Source of the DNA: Chloranthus sessilifolius
Taxonomy: Eukaryota > Streptophyta > Magnoliopsida > Chloranthales > Chloranthaceae
NCBI GenBank assembly: GCA_021018995.1
Contig: CM037596.1
Coordinates: 99,741,416-99,805,415 of the forward strand
Length of the DNA: 64,000 nt
Direction of reading: 5' to 3'
In this document: positions 11,300-20,914 of the stretch, piece by piece
Layout of the letters: every line of letters begins with the position of its first letter
Position numbering within the stretch: the stretch's first letter is position 1
Program-made: the position numbers and the translations under genes
The notes under the pieces: generated by a model
Told to the model about the DNA's origin: nothing
Seen by the model: only the letters and a program-made list of their open reading frames with translations
Database searches by the model: none

Positions 11300-11900
11300 C
11301 TCTGTTAGGGATATTTCTCAAAGTCTTTGCATCAAAGTTATTTATGGTTATCTGAAAGTTATTTAAGATTAAGGTTCAATAATGTTTCAATTTCAGCAGA
11401 TTAGTTTATCGTATCTTTGTAATTTCAATCATATTTTTACTGACTAGAAAAATTTGCCAATTTTCTAGAGATTCCTATATGTGTCTTATATCTTCCCTCA
11501 AAGTTTGAAGTCATTTTGAGCAATATAAAAGAGTTATAATTCATGAACTGAATTGTTGTCGGAAAAGTCGATTTTCGCTTTAGTATGCAATTACCAATGC
11601 TATCGCTTCAGTTCACTATAGCGAAGTGAAACAGGTCGCTTCTCTTTAGATCACTCTGCTAGAGGTCACATCGCTACAGAGCCTTGCTGCCGTTTCGCTT
11701 AATTAATCGACGTAATTGCACTTCACTGGTCAAATTAAAAAGCAATGGAAGTGAAGTTCTATTTTAGCAACAATTATTTGCTATAAATAGCTTATTTGTG
11801 AGGAGTAAACTTGTCCAAATATTTTGTAATTTTTTATTGTGTTTCCTCTACCAGTCTATATTATCTGCACAAAATTTCAGATTGTTTTGCTGGGAACATA
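11300..11900. other. Possible LTR-like patch with a TCGCTTC / AGCGAAG word cluster
   Basis: Between 11560 and 11760 the words tcgcttcag, tatagcgaagtga, gtcgcttctc and tttcgctta recur in both orientations. A TATA-like gctataaatagc follows at about 11781. The arrangement matches the LTRs elsewhere in the window, but paired ends were not found. Confidence 0.3.
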
Positions 11901-13169
11901 GGTTGTTAAAAATCGTGGGCCGTGCTCCTGTCATGTAAATAGTAATCAAGATAGCAAGATAGGTTTTTTTTTCCGGCTATGTTTGCTTTTCTGAGAATGA
12001 TCTATATTGGTATCGATCTATCTATGCCGAGAATGATCTACTTTAGAATTATTAATCCAGCCTATGGATTGAAAGATGGTGCTCTTTATATTGAATTTTA
12101 TAACAGTCCAAAACCAACATTTATCCTCTTGATCGACTTTAATGCCCCAAATCCCAACAATTCAGTAGTGACAATGTACCATCATTTAGTTTAGAGAATC
12201 TAGTAGTGATTAATGCTGTATTTTTTTTTTATCGAGCTAGAAGGTTTATCAAGCAGTTTTCATTAATATAGAGAGCTTATGTAAATAATCTTGTTAAAAT
12301 TAGGAAACTAGACACCAGTTGCTAAGATTTCTTTCTCCTTTTTTTAATTGATTTTTTATTTTTTAGTTATAGGAAAAGAGTCTTCTTCCTCTTTTCGACA
12401 TGAAATACATGTAAAGTGGAATGGTTTTATAATTATTTCTGGAATTAATTTAATTTTTGTCTTGTAGAAAATATTTTCTCAATTCTTTCAACTCTCACGT
12501 TGCCTGCATAAATGTTGGAATATATATAATTTTTGCGGACCTGTTTGATATGTTTTTTTGGCAGTATTCGGAGACTGATTATGCACTTTATTAATATGAA
12601 TTATGAACTAGTACCATTAGGGTTCAATTGAGGATGTGAATCAAATGCTATGTTGTTTATGAATTACGAATTCTTGCACCTGTGCTCATGTGATGAAACT
12701 CACCTGCGAAAACTTTATATAGACTAGAGCTGCATTCTAGAATCTAATCTGTTGATTTCATGGGTTGTGTTTTTTGCTTTATGTGTTGCAGAAATCTAAA
12801 TTTTCCAGAAGTAGTTCTGTACGTAGTTTCAAATTTCTCTCCTTTGTCCAATAGGTCATCCTATATTTTTGAGTAGATGAAATTGGGTTGGCACTTGGCA
12901 GTGTTGTTTGATAGGTTAAGGTGTTATTCTATCCCCTTTTCGCCCTTGGTAAAAGTATTTATGTTCCTAATTTGTCTATTTCTGCATGTTCCATTATAGG
13001 TTGGCATTATGTTTTTGGAGCTGGCACCTATCTCAGTGAGAAATTTATGCCATTCCTTCAGGTTAGACTTCCTAGCACATTTGGTTGAGTTTCTCATGTC
13101 ATTAACTTTCTGTCCAGGTTATAATTTGGCACTGTCGTTTTCAAGACATTTATTAATTGTCTTTGTATT
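11900..13169. other. Leader-intron sequence without features
   Basis: AT-rich sequence; nothing recognisable except the acceptor-like site at 12781-12791. Confidence 0.4.
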
Positions 13170-13453
13170 CATTGCAAAGCACTCTGCTTCTGGTCATCAC
13201 TTGGGTTCGTTTCTTGAGGTTTAAAGAAGCAGTTGAATTAAATCCTCACCAGAACCTATAGAAACTTGCATTGGGCATTGTTGGTAATCAAAATTCATAT
13301 GCAATGTTTGTCATTCATTGCAAAGCATTCTGCTTCTGGCCATCACTTGGGTTCGTTTCTTGAGGTTTAAAGAATTAGTTGAATTAAATCCTCACCAGAA
13401 CCTATAGAAACTTGCATTGGGCATTGTTGGTAATTAAAATTCATATGCAACGC
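13170..13453. repeat. 146-bp tandem duplication before the coding start
   Basis: Two copies beginning CATTGCAAAGCA(C/T)TCTGCTTCTG lie at 13170 and 13316, about 96% alike by eye. They end shortly before the acceptor at 13496. Confidence 0.9.
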
Positions 13454-13584
13454 TTTTGTCAGGAATCAAGCAAAGACATTTTTGTTGATTTTGCAGATCA
13501 TATATTCTTTGGGTTACGGAAATTGTAATACGAGAAATTTGTAGATCAATTTTCTGTGATCCGCGTAGTTATTTTAGAATCAAG

Positions 13585-13732
13585 ATGTCCTTAATGGGGT
13601 GAGAGGTGGGACGAAATGGTTTTACATTACAAAGCATTGAAGAGATGGAAGAGACACAAGGAGATGCAGGGCCATCTGAAGCTGGGCCTTCTAATGCTAG
13701 CTGGTGGCCCTCAGGTTTTATGGAAAAATTGA
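13585..13732 (+). promoter_or_regulatory. Two upstream frames at the kinase start codon
   Basis: ATGTCCTTAATGGGGTGA (13585-13602) is a five-codon upstream frame. ATG at 13616, in good context (gaaATGG), opens a 38-codon frame in another register. It ends at 13730-13732, inside the kinase coding region, so it overlaps the true start at 13645. If both are in the transcript they should reduce initiation at 13645. Confidence 0.5.
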
Positions 13733-13893
13733 ATTCTTTTTCTCTGGATTCTCATGAAGAGGCTCTGACTATTCGAGAGTCTGCATCCAATCCTGAGCAA
13801 GATGAATTGTCATCTCGTGCGGCTTCACAAATTCTGTGGACCACTGGAACATTCTCTGGGCCGATTCCTGATGGATTTTACTCTGTCATTCCG
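13645..13893 (+). CDS. SIS8: Raf-like MAPKKK (EDR1/SIS8 group), coding exon 1
   Basis: This exon gives residues 1-83 of a Raf-like MAP kinase kinase kinase. Members of this plant group act in the cytoplasm or nucleus in sugar, ethylene, stress and disease signalling. The sequence starts MEETQGDAGPSEAGPS and contains SWWPSGFMEKL, the characteristic N-terminus of SIS8 and its close relatives rather than of EDR1 itself. It ends in GFYSVIP before the donor CCG|GTGAGT. I chose ATG 13645 because it is the first in-frame Met and has a strong context (gagATGG). Phase at the 3' end is 0. The exon is fully open. The SIS8 symbol is by family likeness, not proven orthology. Confidence 0.9.
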
Positions 13894-14657
13894 GTGAGTA
13901 ATTTTTTTTCATTGTCAGGTTATATGATTATCATTTGTATTTAGCCATTTAGTTATCTTTTTGGTTGTTCTTCATTTTAGTGCTATCTTGAATCGTCTTT
14001 ACTGCTGAATGTTCTAGTTGATGGACAACAAAAAAGTCATTGGAGAAAAACCGAAATACAAAGACTGATGAAAATGAGGAGCTAGCCAATTTTTTAAAAA
14101 AAATAGTACATCTCCTTGACATTGATAGGATAACCCAAGAACAAGAGCTGTTCTATTACATTCCTTCTTTTGCATTCTAACTCGCCTCATGAAGAATGTG
14201 TGAGGGAGATCTGACAACTTGCTAACATGTCCAAGGTCTTCTTGAACCAGTCAAGTAACCACAATGCAGCTCTGTCCCTTAGTAGCAGGAAGCGCCTAAA
14301 CCCCTCCACGATTCATAGGGGGCAACGGACCTGTATAGGAACCGCGGTTCCTAAAAATAGGAACAACTGATCTCACGCTTCTGGCGCAAACAAAAGAAAA
14401 GAAGAAAGGATGGGATGCAGTCTTGAGTTATACACTAATGAAATTGTGTATGCAAAAAAAGTATGAAAAAAAACACATGACAGCAGAAAATTGAAAAAGA
14501 GGTTGCTAGTGAGATTAGAAAATTGAGGAAAAAAAAATAGAGCACATAAAAAAACCCTAAAGCATACGTTTTCTTCATCATCTTCTTCGTTATCTTTAAG
14601 ATTGAAATCTTCTTCCTCCACTGCAGCTGCGCCTTCTTGTCTTCTTCTTTCCTCTTC

Positions 14658-14668
14658 TCCTCCTCCTC

Positions 14669-14707
<39 letters not shown>
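14658..14707. repeat. (TCC)n(TC)n microsatellite
   Basis: Several TCC units pass into a long CT run. The minus-strand Arg-Glu frame across it is an artefact. Confidence 0.9.
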
Positions 14708-14710
<3 letters not shown>

Positions 14711-14997
14711 CGAAGAGCCAAGAGATACAAGACTGGGGCTGGGTATCCATTTAAAAAACCCTTAAAGTTGAGTTTTTAAAATAGATACTCTCTTTCCTCT
14801 AAACTTTATATTATCGGTACCTCAAAGTTGGGATTTTATATAAAGGAACCCTTTGTTAATAAAAGATGGATTATAATTGCAAAACCCTTAAATTTGGATT
14901 TTCTAGTTAACTCCCTCCAGGTTTAGAAAGGATTTGGCACCGATCTCTATAACGGAAGATTTTTTAAGTGTAACCATTGTTTTCTGCCATCAGATCT

Positions 14998-15007
14998 GTT
15001 GACTGAC
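14998..15007. repeat. Left target-site duplication of the LINE
   Basis: GTTGACTGAC here matches GTTGACTGGC at 18283-18292 at 9 of 10 positions, and the two bracket the LINE. Confidence 0.75.
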
Positions 15008-18000
15008 TTTTTTTTTTTGATCAGTAATAAAGGATTATATAAAAAACCAGCAAGGCGCTGAAGCCGTATACAATCATGACATAAGATAAAAAAACAGCAG
15101 TCTAGTACCAAAGAACAAGACTACACAAAACCCAAAAATCCCCTCGGGTCGAGTTGGTCCTCTTAACCCGGGTCCCAACGAAAACTGGTTCTGCTATCCC
15201 CATTCCCTCCGCCCGAATCCCATAAAGTGATGAGCTCCGAGACCGCCCTGAGAACCGTGCGGACAGGTTGGGACTTGTCTTCGAAAATTTTGCAGTTCCT
15301 TTCGCACCATAGGCACCACCATACCGCAAACATCGCTGCTCTCCAGGCTTTTCTATCCCCCTCATTAACCATCATCGCCTCCCAAGTGATCAAGAACGAG
15401 TGAGGAGATTAAGGCATCGTCCAAGACATGCTGAAGCCTTTCAGGATGGCCCCCCACACATCCTGGGCCACACGGCAGTGAAGGAGGAGTGCCGCAGACT
15501 CTTCCCCATTCGAGCACATAACACACCTCGTGGGGACGTCCTTCCCTCTGCGGATTAGTAGGTCCCTGGTAGGGATTTTGTCCTTGCACACAGTCCAGGC
15601 GAAGAACCTGATCTTGAGTGGAATAGGTTCCTTCCACAACCATCTACCACCAAACCTGATCAGCGGATGGCACGAATACCACCGGTATAATGCTTTGACG
15701 CTGAACTTCCCCTCTCCATTCAAGTTCCACACCCGCTGATCAACCCTTAAATTGTTCCTCTGCGCCGCATTTAGCTTACTCAACAAGTCCACATAATTCC
15801 CCACCTCGCAGTCCCTGAGGCGCCTTCTGGTAACTTACTCCCAAATGTTCCTACTATTGACGACAGATACGAACTCGTCGATCCTACCACCCGGGTTGGG
15901 AGAGAGGGCGAAGATGTCCGGGAACATAACTCTTAGCGGGTCCACATCCAACCACGGATCTTCCCAAAAGTAAATACGCGACCCACATCCCCAGCTGTAT
16001 CCCACTTCTTTAGCCAGAATCTCCCAAGTACGGGAAATGTCTCTGGGTGGACAGACCTATCCCCCAATTCCCCCCGGATAATCCGTATTTGTCTCGCAGA
16101 ACCAGCCACCACAGGCAGCCCCTCTTCTCCTCCCTTCCCGCTCTCCAAATCCACTTTCCGAGCAGCGCCAAATTAGTTTGCTTGAGACTTCGAATCCCCA
16201 CCCCCCCATCAATCATAGGCAACTGGCAAGTGTCCCAGTTAACAAGATGGTACCGCCTATTCTGATCTGCCCCCTCCCACAAAAACGACCTTTGAATTTG
16301 TTCCAATCGATCAATAATTTTAACGGGGCACCTAAACATCGAGAAGAAGAAAATGGGGATCAACGAGAGCGCTTCTTTGACCAATACCAGCCTTCCCCTG
16401 CTACTCGATGCTTTGCCTTTCCAAGTCGACAACATTGTTCAAATTTACTGCACCAGTGTAAGTCCGACTTGTGAGCCTTCTGATTCTAAGAGGCAAACCC
16501 AGGTACCCGATTGGCAGCCCCTCCACTTGACACCCAACCGAGCCAGCCATGGACACCAGCAATTCGTCGTCCACCCTTATCCCTGATACCGTAGACTTAA
16601 GGAGATTTTCCGTTGGCCCGACATTGCATCATAAACCGAGAGAACATCAGCCATAGCGCAGATTTTCGACATCCCAGCCTTCCCAAATAAAATCAAATCA
16701 TCCTCATACTGAAGATGTGTAATACATCGCCCCTGATGCCCAACTCTGATGCCGGTAATCATACCCAAAGCCCTTGCTTGATCGAACAGCCCAGATAGCG
16801 CCTCTCCCACCATATTAAAAAGGAAAGGGGATAGGGGATCACCTTGCCTGAGGCCCCTGGAGCTTTTAAAATACCCCGCCGCAGTCCCATTAATCATCAC
16901 CGAAAACCATGGAGAAGAGTAGCACCCTCGCATCCACTTCCTCCAGGTGGCTCCGAACCCCAACCTTCCCATCATATACTCTAAGTTCTCCCAGTTGACC
17001 CGATCATAAGCCTTCGCCATGTCCACCTTCCATACCACGACCGGGCATGAGCCGAGTGAATAGTCTCATTGGCGACCGCCACGAGGTCCAAGAGATGTCT
17101 ACCACCAACAAAGGCCCCTTGATTACCAGATATAATAGTGTCCATCACCCACTTTAGCCTGTTTGCCAACACCTTCGCAATAATCTTGTAGACGCAGTTA
17201 GTAAGGCTGATCGGTCGGTAATCGGAAATATCCATAGCCTCGTGTGACTTGGGAATAAGAGTAATGAAGGTAGAGTTGAGGACTCTCTCTATAAAACCCG
17301 TAGAGTGAAATTCATGGAAAACCCCCATGAGGTCAGCTTTAATACTCTCCCAAAAAGCGCAGTAAAATTCCATGGTAAACCCGTCTGGCCCCGGGGATTT
17401 ATTTCTGCCGCTCAATCTGATCGCAGTCCACACTTTATCCTTCGTAAAAGGACCCTCCAGCTCCCTACTAGTCTCTTCCGAAATGGAAGGGAAATGCAGC
17501 TCGTCCAGAACCGGTCTCAGGAGGCCCTCATCCGTGTACAAACGTTGGTAAAACCCGACGATATTATCCCGTACCTCCTCATGTCCCGAGTACTCCACCC
17601 CATCCACCATGATGTTCCCCAAGTATTTTCTTTTATTGCGGGCATTTGCGACTGCATGGAAGAACTTCGTGTTGGCATCCCCTTCTTTGAGCCACCAAAC
17701 TTTCGCTTTCTGCATTCACATAATTTCCTCGGCCCTATAGGTCTCCCTGAACTCCGCCTTCGCTTGCACTCTAGCCTCCCTCTCCACCGCGGACAGTCCC
17801 CTGGTCTCCTCCAAATTATCCAAAGCTTCCATCTTTGAGAGCAGCTCCCCCTTTCTAACATGCACCTTCCCATACACCTCAACATTCCATACCTTAATTC
17901 TTTTCTTAGTCCGACACAGCTTATTGATGAAACGAAAGGCAGCTGTCCCATTCGACCCCGGTTCCGCCCACTACCCCCGAACCTTCTCCCGAAAACCTTC

Positions 18001-18282
18001 GTCCAACAGCCACATGTTCTCAAAACGGAAAGGGGCTAGACCCCTCCCCCTGGACTCACAAGTGAGCACAATAGGCCGATGATCCGAGATGGCGCGAGCA
18101 TGTGCTTCCACGCGGGCTCCCGGGAAAACATCTAGCCAGTCGGTAGTGCAGAGGTATCTATCAAGTCGACTAAGAGACGGCCGGTCTTGCATACTAGACC
18201 GCGTAAATCTGGCCCCCAGCATCAGAATATCAACTAATCCCCAATCTGCAATGAAGGAGTTGAAGTCTCTCATGGCCCGAAC
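15008..18282 (-). mobile_element. 5'-truncated L1-type LINE, minus strand
   Basis: The 3' tail is the T run at 15008-15018, read as poly(A) on the minus strand. The 5' end at 18282 falls inside the endonuclease domain, as expected from incomplete target-primed reverse transcription. Near-perfect 10-bp target duplications bracket it. A second, closely similar copy lies at 23571-25518 on the plus strand; the residues around GLRQGDPLSPFLFNMVGE are shared. Confidence 0.9.
15163..18282 (-). pseudogene. LINE ORF2 (endonuclease end, reverse transcriptase, zinc-binding domain), broken
   Basis: Reading down the minus strand: residues of the endonuclease C-terminus (SRLDRYL, SDHRPIVL; 18273-17971), a linker with WWLKEGDANTKFFH (17715 on), then the reverse transcriptase with SPGPDGF (about 17397), LIPK, DYRPISL, NQGAFVGGR, KAYDRVNW and GLRQGDPLSPFLF. 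The catalytic box reads YEDD (about 16700) instead of the usual FADD or YADD. After that come NWDTCQLP and GGVGIRSL (16435-16010), a zf-RVT domain with CVMCSNGEES...LLHC (15804-15409) and a WWCLWCERN tail (15393-15163). Frame changes occur near 17040, 16580, 15900 and 15400, so no intact protein remains. Confidence 0.9.
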
Positions 18283-18292
18283 GTTGACTGGC

Positions 18293-18570
18293 TTGAATTA
18301 GACAATGGATATTGTTTTGCCTTCCAATCTTCCAAACGATTAGATCTAGAGATCATGACCCACGTATTAGACGGTCTGATGTTGATTTCACGTGGAAACA
18401 TCCCCATAAAGTCACCATGATCATGGGCAAACCATAAGAAAGGTTTTCGATCATTTTGGTGATGTTTTTCATGTGGAATCAACATCTTACCGTCGGATAG
18501 GTGGGCCAAGATCTCATATTTATTGTATGCAAGATTTGGACAAAAAAAGGATCTCCATCATCTCATTTTC
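18293..18570. mobile_element. Diverged Mutator-type foldback relative
   Basis: It starts ctggcttgaattagacaatgg and ends ...ggatctccatcatctcattttc, with inner phrases shared with 8238-8669 (cttgaattagacgatggag, catgatcatgg). No clean 9-bp duplication was found, partly because the LINE target lies at its left end. Confidence 0.55.
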
Positions 18571-18602
18571 TGCCCTAATTACCGTATACACGAGAATAGA
18601 AA

Positions 18603-19544
18603 GGGACCGACTCTCCTAACCATCATTTAGGCTGCGTTTGGGTTAGCTCTTATAAGAGCAGAAGCAGCTCTTTGTCTGCTTTGAGATAGAGCAGACATAG
18701 AGCAGTTTTATCACTTAAAACAGCTTCTTGCCAGAGAATGAGGCAAGGAGCTGTGTTACCAAATGTAAAAGTAGTTCTATGACAGAGCCAAAAAGTGAAA
18801 GAGCTGCTCTTTGCCCCAAAAGAGCTAACCCAAATGCAGCCTTAAATGGTGTTTAAATGATCTAGCACCATCAATGGTTTAAGATGTGAGTGATCAAAGC
18901 AGTCAAAGGGATAGATCATAGATTTAAGTGCAACATGCCCAAAAATAGTGTTTTAAGGGAGATTTAAACCATCTGCTTGTTGACTATAATATCAATCGTT
19001 GTTTTTTAATTTTAATGGTTGATATTAAAGTTCATCAATCGGATGGTTCACATGAACCATGTCTGCCCTAATTACCGTGTATACATGAAAATATAAAGGG
19101 ACCGACTCTCCTGGCCGTCATTTAAATGGTGTTTAAATGATCTTACACCATCAATGGTTTAAATTTGTGAGTGATTAGAACAGTCAAAGGGATAGCTCAT
19201 AGATTTAAGTGTAATAGGCCCAAAAATAGTGTTTTAGGGAGATTTAAACCATCCGCTTGTTGACTATAATATCAACTGTTTTTTTTTTAGTTCTAATGGC
19301 TGATATTAAAGCTCACCAATCGGATGGTTCACACTTCACAACTACTTATCAGCATATTTCATCGAGCTGAGACATATTCCAATGATAAATTTTCACCAGG
19401 GCAATTTAGATTGATCATAGATTTGTGCCACATGGCACAATGATAAATCACACTTCAATGGTGTGAGATAAAAAGTGACATTTGAATGGTGTAAGATCAT
19501 TTAAATAACATATAGTGTTTAAATGTCTGTGAGGAGCCTATCCC
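18603..19544. mobile_element. Mutator-like element with internal tandem duplication
   Basis: Nine-bp flanks GAATAGAAA (18594-18602) and AAATAGAAA (19545-19553) match at 8 of 9. The left end GGGACCGACTCTCCT and right end AGGAGCCTATCCC are inverted, followed by inverted TTTAAATGATCTTACACCAT arms. The left part, together with about 30 bp of flank, is present twice in tandem: units start tgccctaattaccg at 18571 and 19063, each about 277 bp once the Harbinger MITE is subtracted. No coding sequence is present. Confidence 0.7.
18630..18841. mobile_element. 212-bp Harbinger/Tourist-type MITE with TTA duplication
   Basis: The inverted ends begin GGCTGCGTTTGGGTTAGC and match over 21 of 22 bases. TTA flanks both sides (18627-18629, 18842-18844), the usual PIF/Harbinger target. 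The second tandem unit nearby preserves the uninserted site (catttaaatggtg at about 19120), which confirms both the ends and the duplication. Confidence 0.92.
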
Positions 19545-19553
19545 AAATAGAAA

Positions 19554-20296
19554 AGCTATCTCTCTCCCTCTTCCCCCCCCCCTCTTTCACATCCATTTCC
19601 CTAAGCCTATGCCAGAAACGAAGGGACAATAAATACATTTATATCACGTGGGTTGGATTTGACCAACTGTGTACATACGACCAGATATTAAGTTGCTTGC
19701 TATGTGTTGCTGTGGGTCAACTCTTATGCCAAGTGGTGTTCATATATTTGATTAATTTTAACAATAACACTTAGCAGCCCACCATTAGTGCATTTATTGG
19801 ATAAAAAAATACAACCATCAGATGGGCATAATAACCATTTTAAAGTATCACTAATATATTCATTGGTGCTCAACCAAACACCTAATACCAATCTATTATC
19901 AGATTAGACATTTGCAACCGCCTCCTTCAACCTGAACATGACATGGGCAAATGTACCAAATTTTAACATTAAATTCAATAGTTTATTTTAAAAATAAAAT
20001 AAACAGAGAAAATCTAATAACAAATGCTATATGTCTATTCTTCATCATTACTAGCAATTAAATATAACTATTTTTAGCATTGCAACGTTTCCAATGAAAA
20101 AACTCGAGCCTCTTCTCCTTTTTCTTCTTCAACTAAGCTATTTTGAAAGTTGGACAACTACATCTCTACACCCAAGGTAAACTGCTCATGAATGTGTTGA
20201 ATTGTTGAACCAATGATTTTCTTATTCTACAACTTATATTCAAAGCATCTAAAGGTAAAAGCTTTATCTTTTTTTTTTTTTTTTGTAAGCTTTATT
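19554..20296. other. Spacer before the hAT transposase
   Basis: AT-rich; I see no gene. It must hold the 5' terminal part of the hAT element, but I could not recognise its inverted end. Confidence 0.4.
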
Positions 20297-20341
20297 ATGG
20301 ACCATAATATAGATGAAATACACAATGAAGATAGTGGAGAT

Positions 20342-20556
20342 CATGGATCAAAATATCGTTTGATATCGATACGTATCGTCCAATACGTATTGGTTTTAGA
20401 CCTCATTGATACGGTACATTTAAGGTACCGTATTGGTGCCTCCCATACAAAAACCCAAAATACCGGATGATACATACCAATGTATCGTCCGGAACCGATA
20501 CGTATCAGTTTTTGAGCTGGATGATACATACCATTTTTCCGAATTTTTGAACCATG
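20342..20556. mobile_element. 215-bp hAT-type MITE inserted in the hAT transposase gene
   Basis: Exact 8-bp duplications GTGGAGAT lie at 20334-20341 and 20557-20564. The ends are CATGGATCAAAATATCG and CGAATTTTTGAACCATG. The interior has the GATACGTATCG and GGTACATTTAAGGTACCG words. Its length equals that of the element at 4476-4690. Taking out the element and one duplication joins the transposase frame exactly (AGT GGA GAT GAG). Confidence 0.93.
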
Positions 20557-20756
20557 GTGGAGATGAGATAGATGAAGCAACTATTACTCCTTTGTGGAAG
20601 TATGTTACTAAGATTGTTGAAAGCAAAAGGATCTACAGGGGGAGGTACTTTAAAATTTACATGCAACTATGGTTGTCGAGAGAAACCTTACTCTGACTCT
20701 TATTCTCGAGTTAGAGCTCATTTGATCGGACTTTTGCCTGATCAAACGTTTCTCCT

Positions 20757-20914
20757 GGTTTTCCAAACTTTTCTCCCGCCGAAAGAGAGAGGTTACGAAG
20801 AGAAGAGAGGGAAGCTCGAGAAGTCTATGGAGATGCTAGCAATAAGACTTCTCGAGCTTCCTTCTCTTCTTTTCGTAACCTCTCTTTTTTGGCGGGAGAA
20901 ACGTTTGGAAAACC
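20757..20914. mobile_element. Near-perfect foldback hairpin (2 x 70 bp, 18-bp loop)
   Basis: The arm 20757-20826 (GGTTTTCCAAAC...AAGCTCGAGAAGTCT) pairs with 20845-20914 with few mismatches. The loop holds TGCTAGCA. It sits between the BED finger and the middle domain of the hAT gene, so it is a separate insertion. Imperfect similarity continues a little outside the arms (gatcaaac and aatcaaat). Confidence 0.88.

Larger units (their letters stand above)
9452..13496 (+). other. Leader intron of the kinase gene
   Basis: The donor is GTGAGT at 9452. The most likely acceptor is ttgattttgcag ending at 13496, giving a 4.0 kb intron. It contains a copia tail (10430-11190), an uncertain LTR-like patch (about 11300-11900) and a 146-bp tandem duplication (13170-13453). 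Another acceptor-like site (atgtgttgcag, 12781-12791) could mark an extra leader exon. Confidence 0.5.

Noticed and set aside
14373..14750. Minus-strand 125-codon frame rich in Arg-Glu and Gly-Glu
   Set aside because: It translates the CT/TCC microsatellite; no family motif.
15530..18301. Plus-strand open frames of up to 177 codons opposite the LINE
   Set aside because: They are antisense shadows of the LINE reverse transcriptase.
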